This document shows positions 8,382 to 16,262 of a DNA stretch of 64,000 bases, in pieces. The notes below the pieces were generated by a model that did no database searches, was not told the origin of the DNA, and worked only from the letters and a program-made list of their open reading frames with translations. Location: the NCBI GenBank assembly GCA_964389205.1, contig CAYMDH010000002.1, forward strand, positions 91,588 to 155,587, given 5' to 3'. Source of the DNA: Leptobacterium sp964389205. Lineage in GTDB: Bacteria; Bacteroidota; Bacteroidia; Flavobacteriales; Flavobacteriaceae. The translations under genes and the position numbers were made by a program. The stretch's first letter is position 1; each line of letters begins with the position of its first letter.

Positions 8382-9130
8382 CTATGATATTTCTCTTAAA
8401 GCGCCTTTTTTTTATTATTTGGAGAATTTGGTTCTACATTTTAGTCGCTGTACCTATTGTTATATTATTTCCTTTACTACTTCTTTTCTCATCAAAAGAA
8501 CGTTTTTATCCGCAATTTTTCTGGATGGCTAGAAATATTTGGGCAAATATTATATTATATGGAATGGGATTTTCCCCAAAAATTAAATTTGAAGAAGAAA
8601 TAGAAAAAGGAAAAAGTTACATGCTTATTGCAAATCATACCAGTATGACAGACATCATGCTAATGCTTAAAGCGTCTAAAAACCCATTTGTTTTTGTTGG
8701 AAAAAAAGAATTGGCTAAAATGCCTGTCTTTGGGTTTTTTTATAAAAGAGTTTGCATTTTAGTAGATAGAAACAGTGTTAAAAGTAGAACTGCAGTTTAC
8801 AAGCAAGCATTATCACGATTAGACCAAGGTTTAAGTATTTGTATTTTTCCCGAAGGGGGAGTTCCTAATGAGAATGTATTTTTAGATACTTTTAAAGACG
8901 GCGCTTTTCGGTTAGCTATTGAATGTCAAATACCAATAGTACCTATGACATTTATAGATAATAAAAAACGATTTCCCTTTATTTTTTTTAAAGGTAGTAT
9001 TGGTAAAATGAGAGCAATTGTTCATCAATTTATTAAAACAGAAGGGATAGGATTAAAAGATAAAACTAGATTAAAAGAGCTAGCCAGAACTACCATAGAA
9101 GATCAATTGAAAAGCTTTGATAAAAAATAA
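8375..9130 (+). CDS. plsC: 1-acyl-sn-glycerol-3-phosphate acyltransferase family protein
   Basis: A 251-residue membrane acyltransferase of the PlsC family that transfers an acyl chain to lysophosphatidic acid in phospholipid synthesis. An N-terminal membrane segment (about residues 8-38) is followed by the catalytic NHTSMTD (87-93, the NHx4D box) and FPEGG (158-162). Two starts are possible, 8375 and an in-frame ATG at 8387; the first lies inside the inverted-repeat element. It is monocistronic and divergent from trpS. Other lyso-lipid substrates cannot be excluded from sequence. Confidence 0.85.
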   Translation: MSSMIFLLKRLFFIIWRIWFYILVAVPIVILFPLLLLFSSKERFYPQFFWMARNIWANIILYGMGFSPKIKFEEEIEKGKSYMLIANHTSMTDIMLMLKASKNPFVFVGKKELAKMPVFGFFYKRVCILVDRNSVKSRTAVYKQALSRLDQGLSICIFPEGGVPNENVFLDTFKDGAFRLAIECQIPIVPMTFIDNKKRFPFIFFKGSIGKMRAIVHQFIKTEGIGLKDKTRLKELARTTIEDQLKSFDKK

Positions 9131-9197
9131 AGGCCACCTAAGTGACCTTTTTTCATCATTGCTCTGATATTACAACGATACCTAACCAACTAAAAAC

Positions 9198-10679
9198 CTA
9201 AAACTTAATGTTAAAACCTGTGTAAACACCTAACGAATAGGGTCTAAATCCTCCAGCATCACTAGAAAACGTATTCAATTGATACTTAAAAACAGGCTCT
9301 ACATTAATTTGAACTTTTTCCGATATTTTATAATCTACTCCAATACCAATATTTGTACTAAAGTTGGTACTGCTTAAATTAGTTGCTTCTCCTATTTCTG
9401 CAGTAAAGTTTTCAGCATCTACTAGTATGGAGTTATCGGTTAAAAACAGTGAACTTATACCACCAATTAAATTCACTCCAAATTTCTTATCTATAAGACG
9501 GTATTCTAATTCTAAAGGAACTTCTAAATACCCAAACTCCTGTGTTAAAACACCATCAATCTCAGGCACTGTAGATAACGAAAACACATCTAAATTTTGT
9601 TGTAATGATTGCACTCTGGCTATATTAGGAGTAGGGTTAATAGCGATGTTAGAAGCATTATTACTAAAATTAATATTACTTACTGCTTGAACTGTCTGTG
9701 CAGAAGAAGTAACTGTAATGTCATTTGTATTATAGCCATAATTAACTTTGTTTAAACCAGAACGTATGCTTAAACGTTTTGAAACTTTATAAGAAACATT
9801 AATACCATAACTTAAATTTACATTTCCAGATTTTGCGTTATTTTCAAATTGAGCACCTATGGGAGACCCATTGGTTATTGAGCTAAAATATACAGGGGCA
9901 ACATTGGGCTGGAGACTCCATCTATTTATTTTTTCAACATCAATTTCCTGTGTAAGCACTTCTTTTTCTTTAATTGCATCGAAAATAGATTGCTTTTCTT
10001 TTCCTGATTTTTTCTTTTCTGATTCTATAGATGCAATATCAGTCTGACTCTCTTTTTTTATAAGCCCCTTTTTTTTATCTATATTTTTTAAATCCTCCTT
10101 AACGGGTTGATCTTTTTTTAAATCAAGAGCGACAACTGTATTCTCTTTTGGAATGGTGGTATTTGTATCTGGGCTGATATCTTTTTTTAGTAGTGTTTTT
10201 TTATTTTCAGAAGTTAAGGCATTTGTATTTGTAATATTTTCTCCTTTTTTGAAGGCTTTATTAGATGTTGTATTGCTTTTATTCTGTTTAATTATATGGG
10301 TAGTTATTGCTTTAGTATCATTTTGGGTTTTTTCAATTTCTCTATCTATCGAAGTAGCTTCTATATTATTTTCCTCAACGACAACTTTTGTAGGTTCTTT
10401 ATCCTGATTGCTTTCTATATCTGTTATGACCTCTTTTTCTGGAAGCTGAGAATCAGAATTTTTGAAGATAGAAGTATAATTATAACCTAAAGTCAAAAGC
10501 AAAGCGATGGCAGCGGCAATACCTCCTAATCGCCACCAAATAGGAATGATTTTTCTTGATTTTTCTTCTTTAGAATTTAAATCATTTTCAATTCTTTCCC
10601 ATAATTGATCATCAGGAATTGGATTAAAATCCTTAAATTTTTCCTGAAACAATCGATCTATGTTCTTTTTATCACTCAT
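9198..10679 (-). CDS. Single-TM protein with C-terminal outer-membrane-barrel-like domain, partner of ECF sigma factor
   Basis: A 493-residue protein. Residues 1-45 are polar and cytoplasmic-like (a DQLWERIENDL-type N-terminus), residues about 48-68 form one membrane helix (GGIAAAIALLLTLGY), 70-235 are a low-complexity Lys/Glu/Thr/Asn linker, and the last 240 residues have alternating strands ending in aromatic GVYTGFNIKF, as in PorT-like beta-barrel proteins. It begins one base after the sigma factor stop, so the two are co-translated. The N-terminal part could act as an anti-sigma region; this is inference from position and topology. A membrane helix and a barrel-like domain in one chain is an odd but recurring Bacteroidota layout. 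Confidence 0.65.
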   Translation of the reverse strand: MSDKKNIDRLFQEKFKDFNPIPDDQLWERIENDLNSKEEKSRKIIPIWWRLGGIAAAIALLLTLGYNYTSIFKNSDSQLPEKEVITDIESNQDKEPTKVVVEENNIEATSIDREIEKTQNDTKAITTHIIKQNKSNTTSNKAFKKGENITNTNALTSENKKTLLKKDISPDTNTTIPKENTVVALDLKKDQPVKEDLKNIDKKKGLIKKESQTDIASIESEKKKSGKEKQSIFDAIKEKEVLTQEIDVEKINRWSLQPNVAPVYFSSITNGSPIGAQFENNAKSGNVNLSYGINVSYKVSKRLSIRSGLNKVNYGYNTNDITVTSSAQTVQAVSNINFSNNASNIAINPTPNIARVQSLQQNLDVFSLSTVPEIDGVLTQEFGYLEVPLELEYRLIDKKFGVNLIGGISSLFLTDNSILVDAENFTAEIGEATNLSSTNFSTNIGIGVDYKISEKVQINVEPVFKYQLNTFSSDAGGFRPYSLGVYTGFNIKF

Positions 10680-10680
10680 T

Positions 10681-11220
10681 TTATAGTGATTTTTTCTTTT
10701 CTTTTAAGCGGTCATCCGCAATCTTTTTCTTTAAAATCATTCTTGCTCTAGCAAGATTGGATTTAGAGGTACCTTCAGAAATAGTTAATAATTCAGCAAT
10801 TTCCTTATGAGAATACCCATCTAACACATACATTGAAAAAGTCAATCTATACCTATCAGGCAATCCTTGTATTAATCCTAATAAATAATCAAGACTTACT
10901 TCATTATCTATAACTACAGTAGTATCATCTTCAATATCATCACTCATTAACTCAAGCACCCCTTCTTTTCTGTATTTTTGAAGTACTGTATTTACAGTAA
11001 TTCTACGCATCCAGCCTTCAAAAGAACCTTTAAATTGAAACAGTTCAATTTTATCAAAAATGGTCATAAAACTATCTTGCAGATTATCTTCTGCTTCTGT
11101 TTTATTACGAGAATACTTAAGGCAAATACCAAATATTTTACTGCTAAATAATTTATATAATTCTTCTTGCGCTTTTCTCTCTCGTTTTTTACATCTTTTT
11201 ATGAGCTGCTCTAAACTCAC
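10681..11220 (-). CDS. RNA polymerase ECF-type sigma factor
   Basis: A 179-residue sigma-70 family protein with region 2 (residues about 15-85, including DNLQDSFMTIFDKI and FEGWMRRI) and region 4 (about 110-165, with YSHKEIAELLTISEGTSKSNLARAR cut short here as the HTH). The start is GTG at 11220: an in-frame TAG lies immediately upstream, so no longer start is possible. It forms an operon with the lipoprotein gene 33 bases upstream and the membrane protein one base downstream. It probably controls envelope genes in answer to a signal sensed by that downstream protein. Confidence 0.9.
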   Translation of the reverse strand: MSLEQLIKRCKKRERKAQEELYKLFSSKIFGICLKYSRNKTEAEDNLQDSFMTIFDKIELFQFKGSFEGWMRRITVNTVLQKYRKEGVLELMSDDIEDDTTVVIDNEVSLDYLLGLIQGLPDRYRLTFSMYVLDGYSHKEIAELLTISEGTSKSNLARARMILKKKIADDRLKEKKKSL

Positions 11221-11253
11221 CTATTTTACATTTGTTTTTAAAGGTCCATTGTC

Positions 11254-11676
11254 TTAATTGGCTGCTTCTACTGGAACTTCAACAGTTAAATATTGATCAT
11301 TTCCATTTGCATCTGTACCCTGCCAAAATCTAAAGATATAGGTATCTGTTGTAATAGGAAAAAAATCAAATAAAACTGGTTGTTCTTCTGAAGCCAATTC
11401 TTGACAATTGTTTTGCTCAATAAATGAGGCAACAAGAGTAAACGTAAATATATTTTTTACTCGATCCTCATCAATGATTTCAAATCCTTCAACAAAATGA
11501 CAACTAGTAGGTCTAAAATACGTTAAGGGTATTTGTAATCGATTATTTACTGTTCCTGACTCTGGAGGTGTTGCGGTTTCAACAGCTAGCCTCACAAAAG
11601 ATAGATTTGTAGCATCATCACTCAAACTACATGAGATTAAAAATACACTTAAAAGCAGCACATACGTCTTTTTCAT
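11254..11676 (-). CDS. Hypothetical lipoprotein
   Basis: A 140-residue protein starting at MKKTYV (an ATG nine bases upstream is less likely). The signal peptide ends in the lipobox LISC, giving a lipid-anchored Cys near residue 16. No known domain is recognised; the mature part has two further cysteines (SCHF and NNCQ) that may pair. It is the first gene of the lipoprotein-sigma-membrane protein operon, which suggests an envelope function tied to that regulatory unit. Confidence 0.7.
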   Translation of the reverse strand: MKKTYVLLLSVFLISCSLSDDATNLSFVRLAVETATPPESGTVNNRLQIPLTYFRPTSCHFVEGFEIIDEDRVKNIFTFTLVASFIEQNNCQELASEEQPVLFDFFPITTDTYIFRFWQGTDANGNDQYLTVEVPVEAAN

Positions 11677-11798
11677 TACTAGCAAGCATTTAAGTATAGA
11701 TACAAAATGATAAAAAGGTTGCGTTAAAAAGAATAATTAATTAAGAGAAGGCAATGATCAAAGAAATATAAGGTTCTTTGTTTTTGAAGTATATTAAT

Positions 11799-11832
11799 AA
11801 AAAAGACCGAGGATATATCCTCGGTCTTTTTT
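11799..11832 (-). terminator. Intrinsic terminator of recA
   Basis: A perfect 15-bp stem (AAAAAAGACCGAGGA with its complement) around a TATA loop; it abuts and overlaps the recA stop codon. The symmetric A/T tails also let it work for transcription from the other side. Confidence 0.9.
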
Positions 11833-12838
11833 AAACACTTAGTGTTTTTAAAGCGTCTTTTATTTTAGTTTCCAGTTCTTCTAAAAGCTCTGGATTATCA
11901 TTTAGAAGTGTTTTTACCGCATCCCTACCCTGTCCTAGTTTTGTATCTCCATAACTAAACCAAGAGCCACTTTTTTTGATAATTTCATATGCTACTCCTA
12001 TATCTAGAATCTCTCCTACTTGTGAAATTCCCTCTCCATACATAATATCAAACTCAGTGGTTTTAAAAGGTGGCGCTACTTTATTTTTTACCACTTTTAC
12101 ACGAGTTTTGTTTCCCATTACGTCTCCGTCACTACTTTTAATTTGTGTAGATCGACGAATATCTAAACGAACAGAAGCATAAAATTTCAAAGCGTTTCCT
12201 CCTGTTGTTGTTTCGGGGTTACCAAACATAACTCCAATTTTTTCTCGAAGTTGATTGATAAATATAACAGTACAATTTGTTTTACTTATAGTTGAAGTAA
12301 GCTTTCTTAAAGCTTGAGACATTAAACGGGCATGAAGTCCCATTTTTGAATCTCCCATTTCTCCTTCAATTTCACTTTTAGGAGTTAAAGCGGCAACAGA
12401 ATCGATAATTACAATATCTATAGCACCAGAACGTATCAGGTTTTCAGTAATTTCTAAGGCTTGTTCCCCATGATCGGGTTGTGAGATGATTAAATTATCA
12501 ATATCAACACCAAGTTTTTCAGCATAAAAACGATCAAAAGCATGTTCTGCATCAATAAAAGCGGCAATCCCTCCGGCTTTTTGCGCTTCCGCAATCGCGT
12601 GGAGTGTAAGTGTTGTTTTACCTGATGATTCTGGCCCGTATATTTCGATAACCCTTCCTTTAGGATATCCACCTATACCCAGCGCTATATCTAAACCAAT
12701 TGAACCTGTAGAAATAAACTCTACATCTTCTACTACAGTATCCCCTAACTTCATGACAGCGCCTTTACCATATGTTTTATCTAACTTATCAAGTGTAAGT
12801 TTTAGCGCTTTTAATTTCGCATCTTTCTCAGAACTCAT
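11831..12838 (-). CDS. recA: Recombinase RecA
   Basis: A 335-residue ATP-dependent strand-exchange protein for homologous recombination and SOS induction. The Walker A motif GPESSGKT is at residues 68-75, Walker B (IVIIDSVAAL) near 140, and the DNA-binding loop L2 region (GGNALKFYASVRLDIRR cut) near 205-225. Length and ends match the family. No inteins or frame problems are seen. It is a single-gene unit with a strong terminator. Confidence 0.98.
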   Translation of the reverse strand: MSSEKDAKLKALKLTLDKLDKTYGKGAVMKLGDTVVEDVEFISTGSIGLDIALGIGGYPKGRVIEIYGPESSGKTTLTLHAIAEAQKAGGIAAFIDAEHAFDRFYAEKLGVDIDNLIISQPDHGEQALEITENLIRSGAIDIVIIDSVAALTPKSEIEGEMGDSKMGLHARLMSQALRKLTSTISKTNCTVIFINQLREKIGVMFGNPETTTGGNALKFYASVRLDIRRSTQIKSSDGDVMGNKTRVKVVKNKVAPPFKTTEFDIMYGEGISQVGEILDIGVAYEIIKKSGSWFSYGDTKLGQGRDAVKTLLNDNPELLEELETKIKDALKTLSV

Positions 12839-13102
12839 TTTGCTTATTTATCTAAAATATTAATGCCAGCTAAAATACTATTTCTTTTCACAGAATACAA
12901 TTTGGCACGCAACCTTTTTTCTTTTTTGCATCAATATAAAAAAGCAATGAAAAAACGATGAAATTTTAGAAGGATATATTCTTTAAATAGTTTCAGAGTG
13001 ACGTATCCTTTAAATAGGAACATTAGAATTAAAGTGTTGGTTAGTTTCTTTATTAAGTGAAGGTTAGATGACAGGTAGATAATTAATAACGAGATAACTA
13101 TG
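12839..13102. other. Gene-poor interval upstream of recA, possible small RNA
   Basis: No convincing protein gene is seen. A + strand T-rich segment CTTTTTTGCATC at about 12920 could serve as a -7 region, and a strong terminator at 13103-13134 has no protein gene upstream on either strand. This makes a transcript of about 180-200 bases on the + strand possible. A minus-strand frame at 12931-13143 begins inside the terminator hairpin and looks accidental. Confidence 0.25.
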
Positions 13103-13134
13103 AAAAGAGCTTCGGAATTTCTGAAGCTCTTTTT
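13103..13134. terminator. Intrinsic terminator without an assigned gene
   Basis: An 11-bp perfect stem AAAAGAGCTTC / GAAGCTCTTTT with T run on both strands. It lies between recA and trhO, both of which point away from it, so it must end an unannotated transcript or insulate the region. Confidence 0.7.
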
Positions 13135-13149
13135 ATTTGCCATACATTG

Positions 13150-13325
13150 TTAAACCCGTATTATACAATGGAAAATCTATTACGTCTTTAAGCTACCGCA
13201 AATACCGTGGTTGCACTTACTTTTTTAATTTCACTATAGCGATGCTATGGTGAAATTAAGAAAACTCCAGTATTTATTGTATCTCAAAGCCTCAAAGCGA
13301 AGTCCCATTGCGTAATCTGGGTTAA
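13150..13325. repeat. Imperfect inverted-repeat element with internal hairpin
   Basis: The left end TTAAACCCGTATTATACAATGG and the right end CCATTGCGTAATCTGGGTTAA are inverted repeats of about 21 bases with a few mismatches. Near the middle is a second hairpin, AATTTCACTATAGC with GCTATGGTGAAATT (13229-13256). The about 176-base unit has no reading frame and looks like a MITE or similar non-coding element. Its right arm supplies the likely -33 part of the trhO promoter. Confidence 0.55.
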
Positions 13326-13338
13326 AATAATATCTTTG
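13308..13338 (+). promoter_or_regulatory. Bacteroidota-type promoter for trhO
   Basis: TTG at 13308-13310 and TATCTTTG at 13331-13338 are separated by 20 bases, fitting the TTG / TANNTTTG pattern of the Bacteroidota primary sigma factor. The start codon is 35 bases downstream. Confidence 0.6.
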
Positions 13339-13372
13339 TAAAAAATTCTTTAACCTTAAAAGTACGTATAGC

Positions 13373-14410
13373 ATGCAACTGTACAATACATTGAGTTCTA
13401 AAGAAAGAGCAGCACTTATTGAAGAAGCTGGTAAAGACCGTCTTACACTCTCTTTCTATAAATATCATCATATTAAAAACACTTCTATTTTTAGAAATCA
13501 CCTCTTTCTCTCATGGGACACAATGGAAGTTCTAGGAAGAATATACATTGCCAGCGAAGGCATTAATGCTCAATTATCTGTTCCGGCAGAAAACTTTGCT
13601 GTTTTCAAAGAACACTTAGACAGTATTGATTTTTTAAATGAAGTACGACTTAATATTGCTATAGAGCATAATAACATGGCTTTTTTAAAGCTAAAAGTAA
13701 AAGTTAGAGATAAAATTGTAGCCGATGGCCTGAATGATAAAACCTTTGATGTAACCAATAAGGGAGTTCATGTAAAAGCAGCTACATTTAATAAGCTTAT
13801 TACAGATCCAGACACTATTCTGGTAGATATGCGTAATCATTATGAGAGCGAAATAGGACATTTTCAAAATGCAATCACACCCGATGTTGATACTTTTAGA
13901 GATTCATTACCTATTATTGAAAAAGATTTAAAAGATCACAAAGAAGATAAAAAATTGGTAATGTATTGCACAGGAGGGATTAGGTGTGAAAAAGCAAGTG
14001 CTTATTTTAAACATAAAGGTTTTAAAGAAGTCTATCAATTAGAAGGCGGTATTATAGAATATACGAGACAAATAAAAGATCAAGGATTAGAAAATAAATT
14101 TATAGGGAAAAACTTTGTGTTTGATGAACGCAGGTCTGAAAGAATTTCAGACGATGTTATAGCAAATTGCCATCAATGTGGTAACCCTAGCGATCATCAT
14201 GTAAATTGTGCCAATGAAGCGTGTCACTTATTATTTATTCAATGTGAAAACTGTGCAAAGCAAATGAATAATTGTTGTTCAGACAATTGCAAAGAAATCG
14301 CAGCCTTGCCTTATGAAGAACAGAAAGCGCTTAGAAAAGGAAAAGTTATCTCTAATAAGATTTTTAAAAAAGGACGCTCAGAAGTATTAAAATTTAAGAA
14401 CTCTAATTAA
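13373..14410 (+). CDS. trhO: tRNA uridine-34 hydroxylase (rhodanese-domain protein)
   Basis: A 345-residue member of the TrhO/YceA family, which makes 5-hydroxyuridine at the wobble position of tRNA using O2. The N-terminal acylphosphatase-like domain (residues about 20-115) precedes a rhodanese domain with active-site Cys199 in YCTGGIRCEKAS. A Cys-rich C-terminal region (CHQCGNP, CEHC-type pairs between about 265 and 310) probably binds a metal. It is a single gene with its own promoter. Confidence 0.92.
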   Translation: MQLYNTLSSKERAALIEEAGKDRLTLSFYKYHHIKNTSIFRNHLFLSWDTMEVLGRIYIASEGINAQLSVPAENFAVFKEHLDSIDFLNEVRLNIAIEHNNMAFLKLKVKVRDKIVADGLNDKTFDVTNKGVHVKAATFNKLITDPDTILVDMRNHYESEIGHFQNAITPDVDTFRDSLPIIEKDLKDHKEDKKLVMYCTGGIRCEKASAYFKHKGFKEVYQLEGGIIEYTRQIKDQGLENKFIGKNFVFDERRSERISDDVIANCHQCGNPSDHHVNCANEACHLLFIQCENCAKQMNNCCSDNCKEIAALPYEEQKALRKGKVISNKIFKKGRSEVLKFKNSN

Positions 14411-14491
14411 ACTTATCTTGAATTTTTCTATTCCCTTCTAGTTAAATTTTTAGCGTATTTTCGGTTAAACACAAAAAGTCAAGATGAGCTT
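14410..14491. repeat. Inverted-repeat element, copy 2
   Basis: About 82 bases bounded by AACTTATCTTGA and TCAAGATGAG, sharing the block GTATTTTCGGTTAAACA with the 8224-8381 copy. It begins at the last base of the trhO stop codon, so it may fold in the trhO 3' end. Confidence 0.65.
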
Positions 14492-14602
14492 ATTGATTTT
14501 ACATCTTAAGAATTAATCTTATCTTTACTTTTTTAGAAATTTAGTATGAATCTTTATCAATGATGTATCTCTTTTTTATGTCATTGATTCAATATATAAA
14601 AT

Positions 14603-15766
14603 ATGGGGTGTAGCAGTTGTTCAACTGGAAAAGACGGACAGCCTCGCGGATGCAAGAATAATGGTACTTGCGGAACCGATGGATGTAATAAACTAACTGT
14701 CTTTGATTGGCTTTCCAATATGTCGCTTCCTTCAGGGCAAAAAATGTTTGATTGTGTTGAAGTTCGATTTAAAAATAGCAGAAAACTTTTTTTTAGAAAT
14801 CCTGAAAATTTAACCTTATCTATAGGAGATATTGTAGCAACAGAAGCTTCTCCAGGACACGATGTTGGGATTGTCACATTAACAGGAGAACTCGTTAAGG
14901 TGCAAATGAAAAAGAAGAAAGTAGATTGGAATGATGAAGAAATTTCAAAAATATATAGAAAAGCATCGCAACGAGATATAGACATTTGGTCAAAATCAAG
15001 AGATAGAGAAGAAAGCGTTCAAAAAAAATCAAGAGAGCTGGCTATATCACTTGGGTTGCAAATGAAAATATCTGATATTGAATTCCAAGGAGATGGTTCT
15101 AAGGCCACTTTTTACTATACTGCAGAAGAGCGTGTAGATTTTAGACAGCTCATAAAAGAAATGGCAAAGGCTTTTGGTATTCGTATTGAGATGCGTCAAA
15201 TAGGTTTTAGGCAAGAAGCAGCTAGATTGGGAGGAATTGGATCTTGTGGTAGAGAGCTATGCTGTTCTACATGGCTTACAGACTTTAGATCTGTAAATAC
15301 CTCAGCAGCACGATATCAACAACTTTCATTAAACCCTCAAAAGTTAGCAGGGCAATGTGGGAAATTAAAATGCTGTCTAAATTATGAGTTAGATGCTTAT
15401 TTAGACGCCTTACAACATTTCCCTAGAAATGACACTTATCTTTATACAGAAAAAGGGAAAGCTATTTGCCAAAAAACAGACATTTTCAAAGGTTTATTAT
15501 GGTATACCTATGAAGATAATGGAATGAATTGGCATAAGCTTACTATAGATCAAGTGAATGAGATTATCATACTTAATAAAGAAAAAAAGAAGGTAACAGG
15601 TTTAGAAGAATACGCTTCTGAATTGGAAGAAAATACTAAAAAAGAGTATGAAAACGTTGTAGGTCAAGACAGTTTAACTCGTTTTGATGCTCCTAAAAGG
15701 AAAAGTAAAAAACGAAACAATAGAAGAAATAATAAACATAGAAATCAAAAAAAGAAAGTAAAATAA
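14603..15766 (+). CDS. ricT: PSP1-domain protein, RicT-like
   Basis: A 387-residue protein. The N-terminus is rich in Cys (GCSSCSTG, then three more by residue 28). The PSP1 C-terminal domain covers about 60-270 with the two CxxxxCC motifs CGRELCC and CGKLKCC, and the C-terminus is a Lys/Arg/Asn-rich tail. In Bacillus, RicT is part of a complex with Fe-S clusters acting with RNase Y; the role in Flavobacteriia is not defined. Its stop overlaps the gldH start by one base (TAATG), so the genes are translationally coupled. Confidence 0.85.
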   Translation: MGCSSCSTGKDGQPRGCKNNGTCGTDGCNKLTVFDWLSNMSLPSGQKMFDCVEVRFKNSRKLFFRNPENLTLSIGDIVATEASPGHDVGIVTLTGELVKVQMKKKKVDWNDEEISKIYRKASQRDIDIWSKSRDREESVQKKSRELAISLGLQMKISDIEFQGDGSKATFYYTAEERVDFRQLIKEMAKAFGIRIEMRQIGFRQEAARLGGIGSCGRELCCSTWLTDFRSVNTSAARYQQLSLNPQKLAGQCGKLKCCLNYELDAYLDALQHFPRNDTYLYTEKGKAICQKTDIFKGLLWYTYEDNGMNWHKLTIDQVNEIIILNKEKKKVTGLEEYASELEENTKKEYENVVGQDSLTRFDAPKRKSKKRNNRRNNKHRNQKKKVK

Positions 15767-16254
15767 TGTTTAGAAAATACATCCTTATACTAGTGAGCTT
15801 TATTTTTCTTATTTCTTGTGATTCTAAAAGTGTTTTTTCTGAATACAAATCTGTTTCAAATGGCTGGAGTAAAGAACAACTTTTAGACTTTTCTTTCTCT
15901 GCACCAGATACCATTAATAAATACAATATTTTTATTGACTTAAGAAGTGATGAGAATTATAAATACAGTAATTTATTTCTTATTGTAAACATGAATTTTC
16001 CAAATGGAAACGTTGTAACAGACACCTTAGAATATCAAATGGCAAAACCTAATGGTGAATGGCTTGGAACAGGATTTAGCTCGTTAAAAGAAAATAAATT
16101 GTGGTATAAAGATCATAAGGTTTTCCCAACTTCAGGAGTTTATAACGTCCAAATAGAGCATGCTATGCGTATAAATGGTACTATAGATGGTATTATTTCT
16201 TTAGAAGGAATTAAAGACGTAGGAATTAAAATTGAAAGTACATCAAACCAATAA
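15766..16254 (+). CDS. gldH: Gliding motility lipoprotein GldH
   Basis: A 162-residue lipoprotein with signal peptide and lipobox LISC (Cys near residue 18). The mature part matches the GldH family (WSKEQLLDFSF near the N-terminus, GEWLGTGF near residue 105). GldH is needed for gliding and for stability of the Gld/T9SS machinery in Flavobacterium. The order ricT-gldH-PBP1A is conserved in the family and supports the call. Confidence 0.9.
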   Translation: MFRKYILILVSFIFLISCDSKSVFSEYKSVSNGWSKEQLLDFSFSAPDTINKYNIFIDLRSDENYKYSNLFLIVNMNFPNGNVVTDTLEYQMAKPNGEWLGTGFSSLKENKLWYKDHKVFPTSGVYNVQIEHAMRINGTIDGIISLEGIKDVGIKIESTSNQ

Positions 16255-16262
16255 AATACGAT

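Noticed and set aside
12931..13143. 70-residue minus-strand frame
   Set aside because: It begins within a terminator hairpin, has no family features and biased hydrophobic composition from AT-rich DNA.
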